Shown: piece by piece, positions 46,036-57,746 of the stretch | Layout: every line of letters starts with the position of its first letter | How positions within the stretch are numbered: the stretch's first letter is position 1 | NCBI GenBank assembly: GCA_014529385.2 | Contig: CM043947.1 | Coordinates: 116,602,087-116,666,086 of the forward strand | From: Adiantum capillus-veneris | Taxonomy: Eukaryota; Streptophyta; Polypodiopsida; Polypodiales; Pteridaceae | DNA length: 64,000 nt | Direction: 5' to 3' | The notes under the pieces: model-generated | The model's database searches: none | What the model was told of the DNA's origin: nothing | Seen by the model: only the letters and a program-made list of their open reading frames with translations | Program-made: the position numbers and the translations under genes

Positions 46036-47090
46036 ATGGCTAACAATAACCAAGAGAGTAGAATGAACATTGATAACTTTGATGTTGCACATGAAGGTGC
46101 TAATGATGATGCCACCATTTTTTTACATACCTTGTTACTAGGTTGGAGCAAGGTATGGGAAACCGTGCTTTGCAAGCCGAAGTTACTCAACAGCTAAGTG
46201 CTTATGGGATTTCCCTTTCTCTCCAAGAGGAGAGAGAGCTTAGGAGGCCTCGTGATGAGACTTCCAAAACAATACTCTCTCCCATAAGAGAGGAGGAATC
46301 CAAAGAACGAGAAAGAAGTGAATCCCTAAGTTCCTCTGAATATGTGTCTCCACAAAGACAGCGGTCTAGACGATCGCCAACTCCTCCCAGGAGTAAACGG
46401 TCCACCCACATTCCTTATCCTTGTCACTCCAAAAGGGAAGAGAGGAAACAAATGAATAAAAAGGCAAGAAAGAGGTCACCCACTTCTCCTACTTCTTTAT
46501 CTTCCTCATCTTTTGACAAAAGCAGTGGATATTCTCCAAGAGAATACAAGAGGAGACGCCATCGCAAATCCTACTTTGCATGTCAAAAGTCCCAAAATAT
46601 CAAGAAATTCAAAGAGGGAGTAAAGAATATCTCTTTTCTCACTTATTATGGCACCTTTGGTGCTACCAACAAAGTATTGGCCTTCATTCAGCAATTTGAT
46701 GCGACCTTTGGAGAAGAGGGCTTCACAAAGTCCTCCAAGCTCCATGTAGCTATGCACTTTCAGAAACCTGCTCTTCAATGGTGGGTTAGCCTTTGTGATA
46801 ATGACAAAGCCTTAAAGACATGGAAAACTGTACGAGTTTTCATCATGAAGCAATTTCGTACTTGCGATGTAAAGGACAAAGTACTTACCGAATGGTGGAG
46901 CTTGAAGCTTCTCTCCAACGATCCACAAAATATGTGGACAAGTTTTAGGATTTACATCTCAACGCTACTGTCTTTCAAAACATAGACTTTGCCAAGCAAA
47001 AACAACAATTCTATGTGGGATTACCTGAAGAAATGGTCGAGTATGTCAACTCTCAACATCCTAGTTCTATCACCAAAGTAATAAAGTAAT
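46036..47090 (+). pseudogene. gag: Gypsy-2 gag, frameshifted
   Basis: The likely start is ATG 46036 (MANNNQESR). A one-base loss near 46133 moves it to the frame that is open until 46985. The N-terminal half is Arg/Ser-rich (RSRRSPTPPRSKRS). The capsid domain follows (FGATNKVLAFIQQFDATFGEEGF, LHVAMHFQKPALQWW, MKQFRTCDVKDKVLTEW). A further shift near 46930 puts the end (FAKQKQQFYVGLPEEMVEYV) in another frame. Confidence 0.8.
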
Positions 47091-47100
47091 CCACCACGTT

Positions 47101-47920
47101 ATGGTTTCTTCACGCATCAATTTCCAACAAGGGGCTGGAAGGAATACCAAGCCCATGGAAATCAAAGATAAAGTGATGCAAAGGGGAAAAACAATGCCCA
47201 AAATTCTTCCCAAGGCAATTCCAACAACAACAAAAACAATCTGTCCAAGGAGAAGGGAGTTTACAATAGTAAATATAAACTCTCTTCTGAAGAGTTTGAA
47301 GCTTTTCTTAAGGACCACAAATGTTTTAAAGTGGGAGCAAAGACATGGCTATCGTTCTTTCCCCAAGATAAATGCCTGCAATGAGACTCCTAGAGCTTCC
47401 ACGATCGGAGCTCCAAAAGAGGATGCTCATTGCAAAAGATCACCTCTCTCCTATGCTTGGGGAAAGGTAAGAGAGCATGATTCCTTCATCTTGTTTGACC
47501 CTAGCTCTGAGTCATAACTTCATATCAATGGATTTGGTCACTAAGTTGGGCATTCAAGATTTCAAGATGGGAGATATTGTAATTGTCGATGGATCTTTGA
47601 AGGGACATCAAGCCTCCGTTTCTCCCTTGATTGGGAAGTTGAGGCTTCATGTCCAAAGCTACGTTGACAAAGAAGACTTTTTCATCTCTCCTCTCCAACA
47701 TGAGGATGTTATCCTAGGGGCACCATGGTTGAACCGCATGGCTTCCAACATGAAGTTCCCTGAAAGGAAAATCTACTTCACCTACAGGGAAAAGACCATG
47801 TATATAGATGCTAGGGAGTCCAGTCGTACTAAAGCACTTGTAAATTCACTTGCTTTTGATAATTCAATGAAAAGCTCAATTACTGTGTACATGACTTTTG
47901 TCAAAGAGTCTCTAAATTGA
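47101..47920 (+). pseudogene. Gypsy-2 nucleocapsid remnant and protease
   Basis: Around 47280-47350 a zinc-knuckle remnant (KCFKVGAKTW, second Cys lost) appears. The protease spans about 47485-47800. Its catalytic DSG is altered to DPSSES at a frame junction (ILFDPSSES, then HNFISMDLVTKLG), while ILGAPWLNRM and the following beta strand are kept. It is inactive as it stands. Confidence 0.75.
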
Positions 47921-47999
47921 TGCTAATGTTTTAACAAAGCAAAGTGTTGGGAATCAAGAAGAATTAGACTTGTCTAATTTTCTAAATGGATTCCAAGAT

Positions 48000-49385
48000 G
48001 TGTTCACCAATGATATACCTATGAACTTACCTCCAAAATGAGGGGATGATGACCATCAAATTGAGCTCCAATCAGGAATCTCAACAAGAGGAGATCATGA
48101 GGCAAGTACAATAATTGGTAGACAAAGTTATGGTGAGGCCTAGCTCCTCTCCCTTTTGTTCCCCAGTCCTTTTAGTGCAAAAGAAAGATGGTACATACTT
48201 TGTGTGTGGGCTATAGAGCTCTAAACCATATCACTATCAAAAATAGATTTTCTATACCACGGTAGAAGATCTATTTGATAATCTACAAGGTTTGACCTTC
48301 TTCAGTAGGATTGACCTTAAAAGTGTCTATCATAAAATAAGGATATTCAATTAAGATATCCTAAATACCGTGTTCCAAACAACATTTGGTCTTTATGAAT
48401 ATCTAGTCATGCCTTTTGGCTTGACTAATGCACAGTCCACATTCAATTGTTTGATGGAGAAAATATTTAGACCCTACCGCAAGTTCATTGGATGATATCA
48501 TCATCTATTCCAATTCTTTGAGGAGCACAAGAAACAGCTCCCGGTAATTTTTCAAGCTTTGAGGGAGAACAAGATTTTTATCAATCAAAAGAAGAGAGAA
48601 TTTTTCCTTCAAGAGATTCAATACTTAGGTCATATTATCTCTCAAGATGGCATCCCTATGGATCCGTCAAAGTTGGAGATAATAACAGAATGGTCTAATC
48701 CAAGGAATATACATGGGCTAAGAATCTTTATTGATATGTGTGGATACTATAGATGCTTCATAGCCAAATTCTCTCAAATAGGTGAACCATTACATGAATT
48801 AAGAAAGAATACTGCTAAGTACACATGTATTGCTAAAGAGATAAATGCTTTTGACAAGCTCAAAGAGAAGCTTACCTCCCAACCAGTTCTTATGCTTCTA
48901 GATCTCTCAAAGCCATTTGAGGTCCAATGTGATGCTTGTGGTGATTGACTTGGAGTGGTTTCTCTTCAAGAATGGTATTCCATAGCATATGAGACCCAAA
49001 GGCTCAATTCCAATGAAGGAGTCTTGGGCATATACAAAAAAGAGCTTTTATCGGTTCTACATGCCCTAGACACATGGAAGCACTATCTATTGGGGACTCC
49101 ATTTATTTTGTGAACGGACCATCAAATTCTCAAGTACTTCATGACACAAACCAAGCTTTCCAACAAACAAATGAGGTGGGAAAATTTTCCTTTGAAATTT
49201 ATTTTCATATTGCTCACATTGTTGGTAATCCCAACCAAGTGGATGATGCACTTTCACGAAGACCAATAGTCAATGCGGTGTCTATAGGAGCTCACAATGA
49301 TCTATCTTCCATGATAGATGAGTATGCTACTGACCCTAACTTTAGAGACATAATGTCAGGCCTTTATTTGGGGAAGAAAGAATAA
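48000..49385 (+). pseudogene. Gypsy-2 RT and RNase H remnants
   Basis: Pieces in three frames keep RT order: SSPFCSPVLLVQKKDGTY near 48150, a MPFGLTNAQ-like piece near 48410, [10 protein letters not shown] (from the YxDD box) near 48490, then the open piece 48559-48948 (REFFLQEIQYLGHIISQDGI, CGYYRCFIAKFSQI, LSKPFEVQCDACGD). RNase H follows with LLSVLHALDTWKHYL and TDHQILKYF near 49115. Many stops. Confidence 0.8.
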
Positions 49386-50725
49386 CCATTCACCTTGCAG
49401 GATGGTTATCTTCTCCATGGCAATAGGCTATGTGTTACCCATTCCCTTCGTGTGAGAAGTCATGTATGAATCCCATGCCCCTCCCTATGCAGGTCCTAGA
49501 GGTATTCAACCTACTCTTTGAGGATTAGAGACATACTTATATTGGCCTACCATGAAAGTGGACATACAAGAGTATGTTTCACAATGTCTGGTATGCCAAA
49601 AGACCAAGTATGATAGAGGGAAGCAACATGGATTACTCTTGCCATTGCCAATCCCCAATTCACCATGGGAGAGTATATCCATGGATTTTATCTAATGATT
49701 ACCCAAGTCTATCCATGGGAATACGGAAATATGGACAATAGGTGACAGGTTTAGCAAGCAAGCACACTTTATTCCTGTCAAAAACGACTATTAAGGCACA
49801 CCAAATGGAAACCCTTCATATCGCAGATTTCCAAACACCATAAATTTCCAACATCCATCGTGTCTGATAGAGATCCTAGAATGACCAATAATTCCTCAAA
49901 AGGTCTCTTTGAAAATCTAGGTACAAGATTGAATTTCTCTTTGGCCTAACACTCACAAATGAATGGCCAACGTGAGATAGCCAATCTTACGATATGCGAT
50001 CTACTAAAGACTTATGTTACAGAAATAGATCAACACTCACAATGGGCAAAGTACTTACTCCTTATAGAGCATGCCTTACAATAATACTATCCATACTACT
50101 ACGGTAAAGGCACCTTTTGAGATCATAGAGGGAAGACCTAAAAATCCCTCTCTACTTAAAGTACAAGGGAAGATCTTCGCCTACTGATGAGTATAGCCGT
50201 GACCTACAAGAATCTTTCCAAAAGATTAAGGAGGCTATATCCATCTCTCAACAAAGGAAAAAGGTGGTTTCTCATAAGCACAGAAGGGCCTTAACGTTCA
50301 AAGAAAATGATTGGGTCTTACTCAAGTTTTCCACAGCTCGATTAAGGCAAACGACTGGCAAAAATCCTACGGCCCATCAAAAGTATTATGCTAAACTAGC
50401 CAAAAGATACTATGGCCCTTTTCAAATCTTGAATCTAATCAATGAGATGGCTTATCAACTCAAGTTGCCCAACCATTGGCTCATACACAATGATTTTCAT
50501 GTGAGCCTACTTAATCCCTACAAAGGAGAGCCACCAAGTGATCCAATTATTAAAGACCCCCCAGACATCAAAGACAAGAAGCATTCTAAGGTGCTTAAGG
50601 GGTTCAAGGTGTTCCCAAAATTCAACATGATCCCTACTCAAGGGGGGGGGAGATCCCTCATTGTAGGAGCTAGAGGAAGAACACACACCCTCACACAAGT
50701 CAAGGCTTGCCTAATGATGCAATAG
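49386..50725 (+). pseudogene. Gypsy-2 integrase remnant
   Basis: Zinc and core pieces are scattered over frames: QDGYLLHGNRLCV near 49400, VSDRDPR near 49860, and a decayed SQMNGQREIAN (from NGQTE) near 49965. The piece 50264-50725 is open and shows the integrase C-terminus (FKENDWVLLKF, KYYGPFQIL-like RYYGPFQIL, HNDFHVSLLNPYKG). It ends close to the PPT. Confidence 0.8.
50641..50652 (+). other. Polypurine tract of Gypsy-2
   Basis: AGGGGGGGGGAG lies about nine bases before the 3' LTR start TGTAGGAGC at 50662. Confidence 0.75.
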
Positions 50726-51736
50726 GGACACATGTCAAGTTCCTCTCCATGCTGCCCTCATAAGGTGCCTAAAGCCTATTGGTTGGCCTCTCAAGGGGTC
50801 CAATAATAATTTATCTAGGTTAACTAAGTGTGTATGCATTTATCAAGTCCTCTCTCTCAAAGGGAAAAACGGGACACTTGTCACAAGACTAGCATGGTTG
50901 CTTGATATGCACTCTGTATGTGATTGGATAAGCTTGAAGGGGTCCAATGAGCTTCCATCATGATCTAGAAGAGGGGGTACTCCACCCAAGCAAGGAGGGG
51001 GCTAGCTTGGGGGTATACTCTCCCCCCCACACACACACACACACACTCACTCTCATTGTGTGAGGTGCAAAGTGAAAGAGCTCCATCTCCTTCTGTAAGA
51101 TTTTTACTAAGTTGAGAGCCTACACAAACACTCTTGGCTATGGAGTACATATCCAACCAAGAGCCATGATTCAATGCTTAAGCTTGCCATCTTCTTGATC
51201 TTCTTTACTATGCTATTATTCTATGATAAGCAAGAAGAGTGATGATAACTGGGGAACTATTTCTTTCTCCTAGGAATGATTCTTCTTCATATTCCTTACC
51301 ATCATTCCCTACTATCTCTCTCCACCTTTGAAGGTGTTTGAGGCCTTGGGACTGAGGCCAAGGATGGTTATGGATTTTACAAATTTCATGTTATGCTTGT
51401 GATGCATGAAACTTTCCATCTTTAATGCATCATCTAGGTCACAACGAACACAAAGATTGTATTGTACCAAGTCTCTCTTCATGGGAGGATCTATAATACA
51501 AAAGACTATTGGAGGGTGGACTAGCTCCACATAAATCCGGTCCTCAATTGTTTTCATGTTCTCTAATTCTCTCTCTTGCAAAAGTATTGTTCATGCCAAG
51601 TTAATTAAGTATAATGGCTATGTTGCTACCGCTAATTAAGTGCACCCTCTATGTTCTCAAAATAGTCTCACAAAAATTCTCACTCTAATTCTCTTAATTC
51701 CGTTGTTCCCATAGTTAATAGGCCATCTCCATTACA
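50662..51736 (+). repeat. 3' LTR of Gypsy-2 (about 1075 bp)
   Basis: It runs from TGTAGGAGC to CATTACA. From 51055 on it is alignable with the 5' LTR fragments, with visible divergence, so it is an older insertion than Gypsy-1. A (CA)n lies near 51027-51045. Confidence 0.85.
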
Positions 51737-52014
51737 GAGTCTGTATGCTAGTTAGCATACGGGTATGGTGGCTAGCATACTGTGTTTAGCCAACATACAT
51801 GATATTTATGCTATGTATGCTAGTTAGCATATTGGCTATGGTGGCCAGCATACCCATTTATGCTAATTAGCATACAAGGTGCTCTAAATTCTAGCTACAC
51901 ACCTAGTTATGCTAGTTAGCATGGATGCTATTGTGTATGCTATTTAGTTTAGTATGTATGTTAGTGAATATGAAGTAGCTAGGTTGATATTTGAGTAGTT
52001 TACTTAATAGAGAA
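51737..52014. repeat. Palindrome array, left part
   Basis: This array carries repeats of TATGCTA-nn-TAGCATA, with 8-bp arms in the best copy (GTATGCTA GT TAGCATAC, 51743-51760). Other copies lie near 51815, 51867 and 51910, along with single arms GGCTAGCATAC. The array resumes at 54643 after Copia-3. Confidence 0.85.
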
Positions 52015-52681
52015 TGATAATTTTTCACACAAGAGAGATTATAGAGTAGCGAGAGAGAGAGAGGGAGAGCACACACGATATACGTGGTTCACCCAATGTG
52101 GACTACGTCCATGGTAAAGCAGCCACTCCATGGCTTTAGTACTTCAAAACAAGAAATAGATTACAAAGGGATTATACCATTTTGGAGCTCCCACCTTGCT
52201 TCACTCTCACCACCTCATGTCCACGTTATTCCATCTACTTCACAATGTATCCCAATGCTTCACATATTCAAATCCATTTTTGTGTGTAGAAAAGGCCTCC
52301 TTTTATAGGCCAAAAGGGTTGCCCTTCTTCATGAGAGGCAGGCGTGTGTAGCTGCCCTTTTGTAGGCAAGTTCGACTTGAATTCTCTCATGCATCCATGT
52401 GTGGACTTCCTTAGAAGACAAGTCAAATTTGAAATTGACCACGAGCCATTGACTTTCGGCCACCGACCACCGGCCATTGACTACAGGCCACCGGCCAATC
52501 GGTCAACCATTTTCAAATCACTTTTTGGCCACCATCCGGCCATAATATTTTGGCCAAAAGGAGTATTCTGACGAGTGGTTTTTCTTCACACTCGATGGCT
52601 TCTCCTCATAAAAAGGTCCTTACAAATGTGCATTTTTAATACAAAATTTTACAAGGGGTAAATCAGGCTCCATACTTAACA
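52015..52681 (-). repeat. 3' LTR of Copia-3 (667 bp)
   Basis: The minus strand starts TGTTAAGTATGGAGCC, just after the PPT AAGTGGGAGATT (52682-52693), and ends TTATCA at 52015. The left boundary is inferred from the TG...CA rule. Inside, CACGATATACGTGGTTCACCC is typical of plant Copia LTRs. Confidence 0.8.
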
Positions 52682-53293
52682 ATCTCCCACTTGGAGACTG
52701 ATCTCCACACCAAACCTGTGATTGCTTTCCATGCTAGCTTCTTATCCTTAAATTTGATTGAAGATGAGAAAAATCTCAACTTCTCCTTGTTGACTACCTT
52801 TGGAAACATATATGCAAGATTTTGCCTTGTATACACCTTTCCTAGATTTAGTTGTCCCTCTTCCAAAAGAATGCGTATGAAGTGATATCTCACCTCAATG
52901 TTCTTTGTCCTTGAGTGAAAGGATGAGTTCTTTGCAAGATGGATAGCACTTTGGCTATCACTATACAAGACACAATTGAAGCCACAAAATTTATTTTCTT
53001 GCCTATGTCATTGCTACATACTCTACTGCCGTGGTAGAAAGTGAGACCACTTTCTGTAGCTTTGAAGATCAGATTATTATTGTGTCTCTAGCTCTGAAGA
53101 CATAGCTAGTAGTGCTCCTACGAGTATCTTTATCACTTGCCATATCTGCATCATCATACCCTTGCAAAAAAATATTAGTTCCTCCAAAATATAGAGTATT
53201 TGTTGTTCTCCCTTTTAGATACCTAAGTATCCACTTCACAGCTTGCCAGTGATTTTTACTTGGGTTGTCCATGAACCTACTTACAACTCTCAT
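52663..53293 (-). pseudogene. Copia-3 RNase H remnant
   Basis: It shows VVSRFMDNPSKNHWQAVKWILRYLKG and GYDDADMASD (from GYxDADWAGD), a break, then YSDSQSAIHLAKN and IEVRYHFIR with the C-terminal EGQLNLGKVYT. The RNase H motif order is Copia-like. The last codons run into the PPT and LTR start. Confidence 0.85.
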
Positions 53294-53946
53294 TGTATGT
53301 GCAATGTTTGGCCTTGTTCAGACCATAGCATACATAAGAGAACCTACCGCTACAGTATATGGAACTTTAGACATATAGGCTATCTCCTCTTTTGTCTTTG
53401 GACACATATCCTTGGTTAGTTTAAAGTGGCCAGCCGTATTTACATCCATTGGTCAAGATTTAAATCAGGAGCAACCACAAGTCTTAAGACAAGCCTAATT
53501 GAGTTCATTTTTACAATAAGAGAAAATATCTCATTGAATTCAATACCTTTCTTTTGAGAAAACCCTTTTACTACAAGAGCGGACTTATACCTTTTCTTCC
53601 CACATTCTTCTTCCTTCAATTTATACACCCATTTGTTTTGCAGTGCCTGCTTACCTTTATGCAACTCAACCCACACCCATGTTTGGTTGTAATGTAATAA
53701 GTCCATCTCCAATTGCATGCTCTTCATCCATTCTTCTTTGGATTCGTGATCCATAGCTTCTTTGTATAATTTTGTCTCTCTATAATCTGAGATCAGGAGA
53801 TGGTTGAAGGAAGGAACGAACCTTTCTAGAGGTCTACGTGCTCTTGTAGATCTTTGCGGAATACGTTGAGGCTCCTCATTTTTTTGACGTTGTTGCACAT
53901 TGTCACGCTTTGTACTCCTTGAGTCTTCACTGTCCTCAAGCTCCAT
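53294..53946 (-). pseudogene. Copia-3 RT remnant without catalytic palm
   Basis: It starts with an acidic linker, then EAMDHESKEEWMKSMQLEMDLL, WVYKLKEEE and VKGFSQKKGIEFNEIFS (RT fingers). After LNLDQ-MDV (near 53445) it jumps to the region after the palm (KLTKDMCPKTKEE, VPYTVAVGSLMYAM near 53340). About 200 residues with the YVDD box are deleted, so this RT cannot work. Confidence 0.85.
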
Positions 53947-53949
53947 GTA

Positions 53950-54545
53950 CTCATCACCTGTTTTTTGTTTATTTTCTTTCCAAGTAATCTTTGTACATAT
54001 TTTGTTTTGTTAAAAATTACATCCCTACTCCAAAAGATTTTACCATCTTAAGGATTCCATAGGTGATACCCAAAGTCAGCTTCTCCATATCCAATGAAGA
54101 AACACTTTTTAACTTTGCATCTAGCTTTGACCTTAGGCCTCTATCTATGTGCATGAAAGCCTCGCACACCCAAACACTTTGAGAAATGAATAATTCATCG
54201 TTTTACCTTCCCATGACTCTTCTAGAGCTTCCCATCTAATCTTGTTGAGGGTGATTGGTTGATTAAGTACACAAACATACTTACTGCTTCTGCCCAAAGC
54301 TCAAGCTGTAATTCGGCATGTAGCCACATGCTTTGTGCTTGCTCATGATTGTTCTAATCATCCTTTTGGAAAGGCCATTTTTTTGAGGTGTCCTCGGGGT
54401 TCTCTTTTCACTATGAATTCCATTTCTAGCATAAAATCTTTCAAAAGCTTGGCTGCCATACGCACCTCTTTGTCGGATCTTAGGTATTTAACCTTGGTAT
54501 TTCATTCTCTACAAAGGCTTGAGATTGTCCGTGCAAATTTTGGTT
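53950..54545 (-). pseudogene. Copia-3 integrase C-terminal remnant
   Basis: It keeps ARNGIHSEKRTPRTPQKNGLSKRM (core end with the Glu replaced by Lys in NGLSKR), then FVFIGYGEADFGYHLWNP near 54080 and GKIFWSRDVIFNK near 54020. The frame is broken several times. Confidence 0.8.
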
Positions 54546-54642
54546 TTTTGGCGAGTGATTTTTCTTCACACATGATGGCTTCTCCTCATAATGGGGGCGC
54601 GTTTTTAATAGAAAAAAGTACGAATCGGCTCCATATTTAACA
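54545..54642 (-). repeat. Truncated 5' LTR of Copia-3
   Basis: It matches 52566-52681 (GATGGCTTCTCCTCATAA, then GGCTCCATAYTTAACA). The rest of this LTR is deleted together with the PBS and gag. Confidence 0.85.
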
Positions 54643-55190
54643 CTATGCTAGTTAGAATACACAATTATGCTTGTTATCATCTATTCTAGTGTGTATGCTA
54701 GTCAACATACATAGCAATCAACATACATTCTTATTATGTTATGTATGCTAGTCAGCATAGTATGTATTCTAGTTAGCATATTGGGTATGTTGGCTAGCAT
54801 ACCGCGTTATGCTAGATATTCTATGTATACTTGTTAGAATAGTCTGTATGCCAGTTAGCATACTAGGTATGTTGGCTAGCATACCCAACTATGCTAGTTA
54901 TTTATTGTATGCTTGGTAGAATAGTTTGTATGCTAGTTACCCACTTATGCTAGCTAGCATACCCATTTATGCTAGTTACCATACCCACTTATGCTAGTTA
55001 GCATACCCAGTTATGTTAGTCATGATATTGTACGTTTGTTGGCATACTGTGAGATACTAAAAGCATTCTTTTTTTTGGTAGTTAGCTTAACCTGCATGTT
55101 AGTTAGCATAGCGGTATGGTGGCTAGCAAATACAGTATGCTAGTTTGCATACCCAGTTATGCTAACTAGCATTCCAAGTACATGGCCTTC
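54643..55190. repeat. Palindrome array, right part
   Basis: About a dozen degenerate copies of TATGCTAGTTAGCATA and its arms (clean copy at 54990-55005; a fully palindromic TATGCTAGCTAGCATA near 54949). Many share the following ACCCA(C/G)TTATG, so units are about 27 bp in places. No open frame. Confidence 0.85.
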
Positions 55191-55819
55191 TTATTGGCAT
55201 TATAAGTATACAATCAATTGTAATGATATGCTACCTAGAATACTATATATGTGTACATAGCCATTATGTTAACTACCACCTAGAATACTATATATGTGTA
55301 CTAGCCATTATGTTAGCTATTTGCATATGATAAATAATGTTTGAAAGGAATACACAACATTCAATGATGTGGAAAGTGTGCATGAAAAGAATCATGTCAA
55401 GAAAATGATTTGAAGAAGAGATTCCCTATAATGATGATTGTCGGATGAGCTGGAAAGAATGCATGAAGGGATAAATGTGGCACCACAACAAGCAAACTTG
55501 CTTCGGGGTGTTGTAGATAATAAAGAAATGGATGACAATGATGACTTCATCATTATTGGTCATGCCAAACCTAGGCCCATTGGAGATCATGAAATAAGTT
55601 CTTTAGAGGAAGCAATCAGGAGTGTGCAAGACGAAGCTATGAGGACTAAAAGCGGGTAGCAGGTGCAAGAAGCCGATGATGACAAGCCCTCACATGGGTT
55701 TTGTAAACAAAGTGAAGCCAAAGAGGAAAGGTGGCCTGGAAAAAAATCTATAAGATCTTGGAGAGGATGTTGTGTTTCCTTGAAGAGCAGCCAGAATGTC
55801 TTAATCAACCTTACCAAAG
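55191..55819 (+). other. Short reading frame of unknown origin before Gypsy-3
   Basis: A 73-residue acidic frame (55438-55659, SDELERMHEGINV...) and, in another frame, KKIYKILERMLCFLEEQPECL near 55740. They could be a remnant of a retroelement gag, but I see no diagnostic motif. The Gypsy-3 LTR starts directly after. Confidence 0.3.
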
Positions 55820-56621
55820 TGAGAGGTGGAAGTGCAAAACAGACCGAGTGGCCTCTACACCAAGACTATGCACAATGGCCTCATTATGGGAGGTACGCAA
55901 TAGGGGCACCACCTAGCAAGATATGTGGCTGGGACACATACATATACACAATCAAACATGCCATGGAAAAAAATTTCAAGATCCACACCCGAGTGTGGGA
56001 TGGGGTGGTCGGAAAACAAGATGAGAGAAATGGTGAGTGAGTGAGAATGGTCTTGCTACTCATGCATGTAGTAAGGAAGATAATGAGGTAAGGGAAACAT
56101 GCAAGTATGCTCACTTATCATACCAGAGGTGGAAAATCTACACACTTTAAGCTGCAAGTAGAAAGATGATAAGAATATGAAAGAGAGAGAGAGTGTGTGT
56201 GTGTGTATGGTGGCGAATCCGAACACCTCAACATAAGAAAAATGGAAAGAACAAGAATAAACCATACTCATAGAGAATTGTATCCCAAACTACACAAGGT
56301 AGGGCACCAAGATGGAGTGTGTTGATTTCTTGCAAAAAGATGAATACAATAGGTAGCATAGGATAAGAAGTTGAGAAGGGGACAAGACCGTAGGTTGCAT
56401 AATGGAGGGATGAGAGTTCATGGCGAGGAATATCATGAGTGTAGCCATCATTCTTATTCTTGAAATCATGCCTTCAAGGTGCTCATTTTGTGCATGGTGA
56501 TGGTGATGGTTTTGTGATTATGTTATTAGGGTTCATGCTACTAGCATGTAGCACAAGGGTGTGTATGTGTAGGTGTGTGGGTATGTGGGTATGGGCTAGC
56601 GTGCATAGGGGATAGTGTGTG

Positions 56622-56691
<70 letters not shown>

Positions 56692-57545
56692 TGTAGTGTA
56701 TAGTCTGCTGTTTGTAGTGTGTTGTGTGTTCTTATTTACAAAAGATAAGGCCTGCTTTAATAGGCCAAGAGAGTGATTAGGGAAGATATTATGAGAAAAA
56801 GGAGTTATTACAATAATTTGACCTCAGTTAGAGGCATTCCCCCCATGAGAGAGCTCGCCCTGCTTATTTACCAATTTCCTCCTAATCGCCTTCATCCTGG
56901 CGAGCTTTGTCTCCATGCCTCCTTCCATAGCTTGAGTCCAAGTGCTTCCTTATAATATTTGACATAATCTTGATAAAATAAGAGAAAATATGGCAATAAT
57001 GGATAGAAGCATAAGAAATCGTGTATGTGGAGTTGGATAATCATGACTTCTTCCCATGTGGACAGATATGCTCCATCATTTCGGCCATATCTTTCCAACC
57101 ATGGCTGCAAAAATTATTTAAAAAATAGGGAAAAAAATATCATCTCAACATCTACAACTTTTTTGCTCAAAAATGTTTCCAATTCTGAATGGAAAAAATA
57201 GAGAAATATCCCACAAAAATATGTGTCCATCTTTTCCCTTCCAAAAGTCATCCAGGTGGTCCCTTCTTGGCTCCATGTGCAAGCCTTGTGTACAAGTGAA
57301 TTATGCTTGAATTTGATAATATTTCTTTGAATCCAACTCAATATTTCATAAGATTTTCCTCCCTTTCACTATTGACTTTTACTCTTCACCTCTAGTGACC
57401 GTCGGGTAGAATCAGCATCTAGTGTTTTTTTTTCCATTTCATAGGGTTTGTTCCTACCTCTCCTTATTTCCAAGATCCATATTTGTCAAAACCATAGCTA
57501 TGTACAAAATAGATACCTAGATTTTTTTGTGATTTTCATGCATCA
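55820..57545 (-). repeat. 3' LTR of Gypsy-3 (1726 bp)
   Basis: It runs from TGAGAGGTGG to CATGCATCA on the plus strand. Bases 55820-56380 match 63451-64000 with visible substitutions. It contains (GT)n at about 56627-56688. Beyond 56400 I see no other feature in it. Confidence 0.88.
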
Positions 57546-57561
57546 GGTCCTTCCTCCTCTT
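57546..57561 (-). other. Polypurine tract of Gypsy-3
   Basis: The minus strand reads AAGAGGAGGAAGGACC directly before the LTR start TGATGCATG. Confidence 0.8.
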
Positions 57562-57746
57562 AGGGTCCTTGAAAACTTGCCACCAAGTGCATACCAAGAG
57601 GGAGGTGGAGAAAATTTTGAAAATCGGCCCTCATTAGCCCTCCTCTTGAAGCTAGATGCATTTATGTCTTTAGCTCTATACTTGATTCTTCTTCGGTTGA
57701 GCTGGAGGAGTCTCCCTCATTAGGGATTTCCATCATAGGTGCTTGA

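Larger units (their letters stand above)
52015..54642 (-). mobile_element. Copia-3: decayed Copia element in the palindrome array
   Basis: On the minus strand, a truncated 5' LTR (about 54545-54642) is followed directly by integrase, RT and RNase H remnants, then a PPT and a full 3' LTR (52015-52681). Gag, protease and the first part of integrase are deleted, as is the RT palm. No target duplication is seen (GAGAA left, CTATG right). Confidence 0.88.

Noticed and set aside
54335-54640. Plus-strand 101-residue frame
   Set aside because: Antisense of the Copia-3 integrase.
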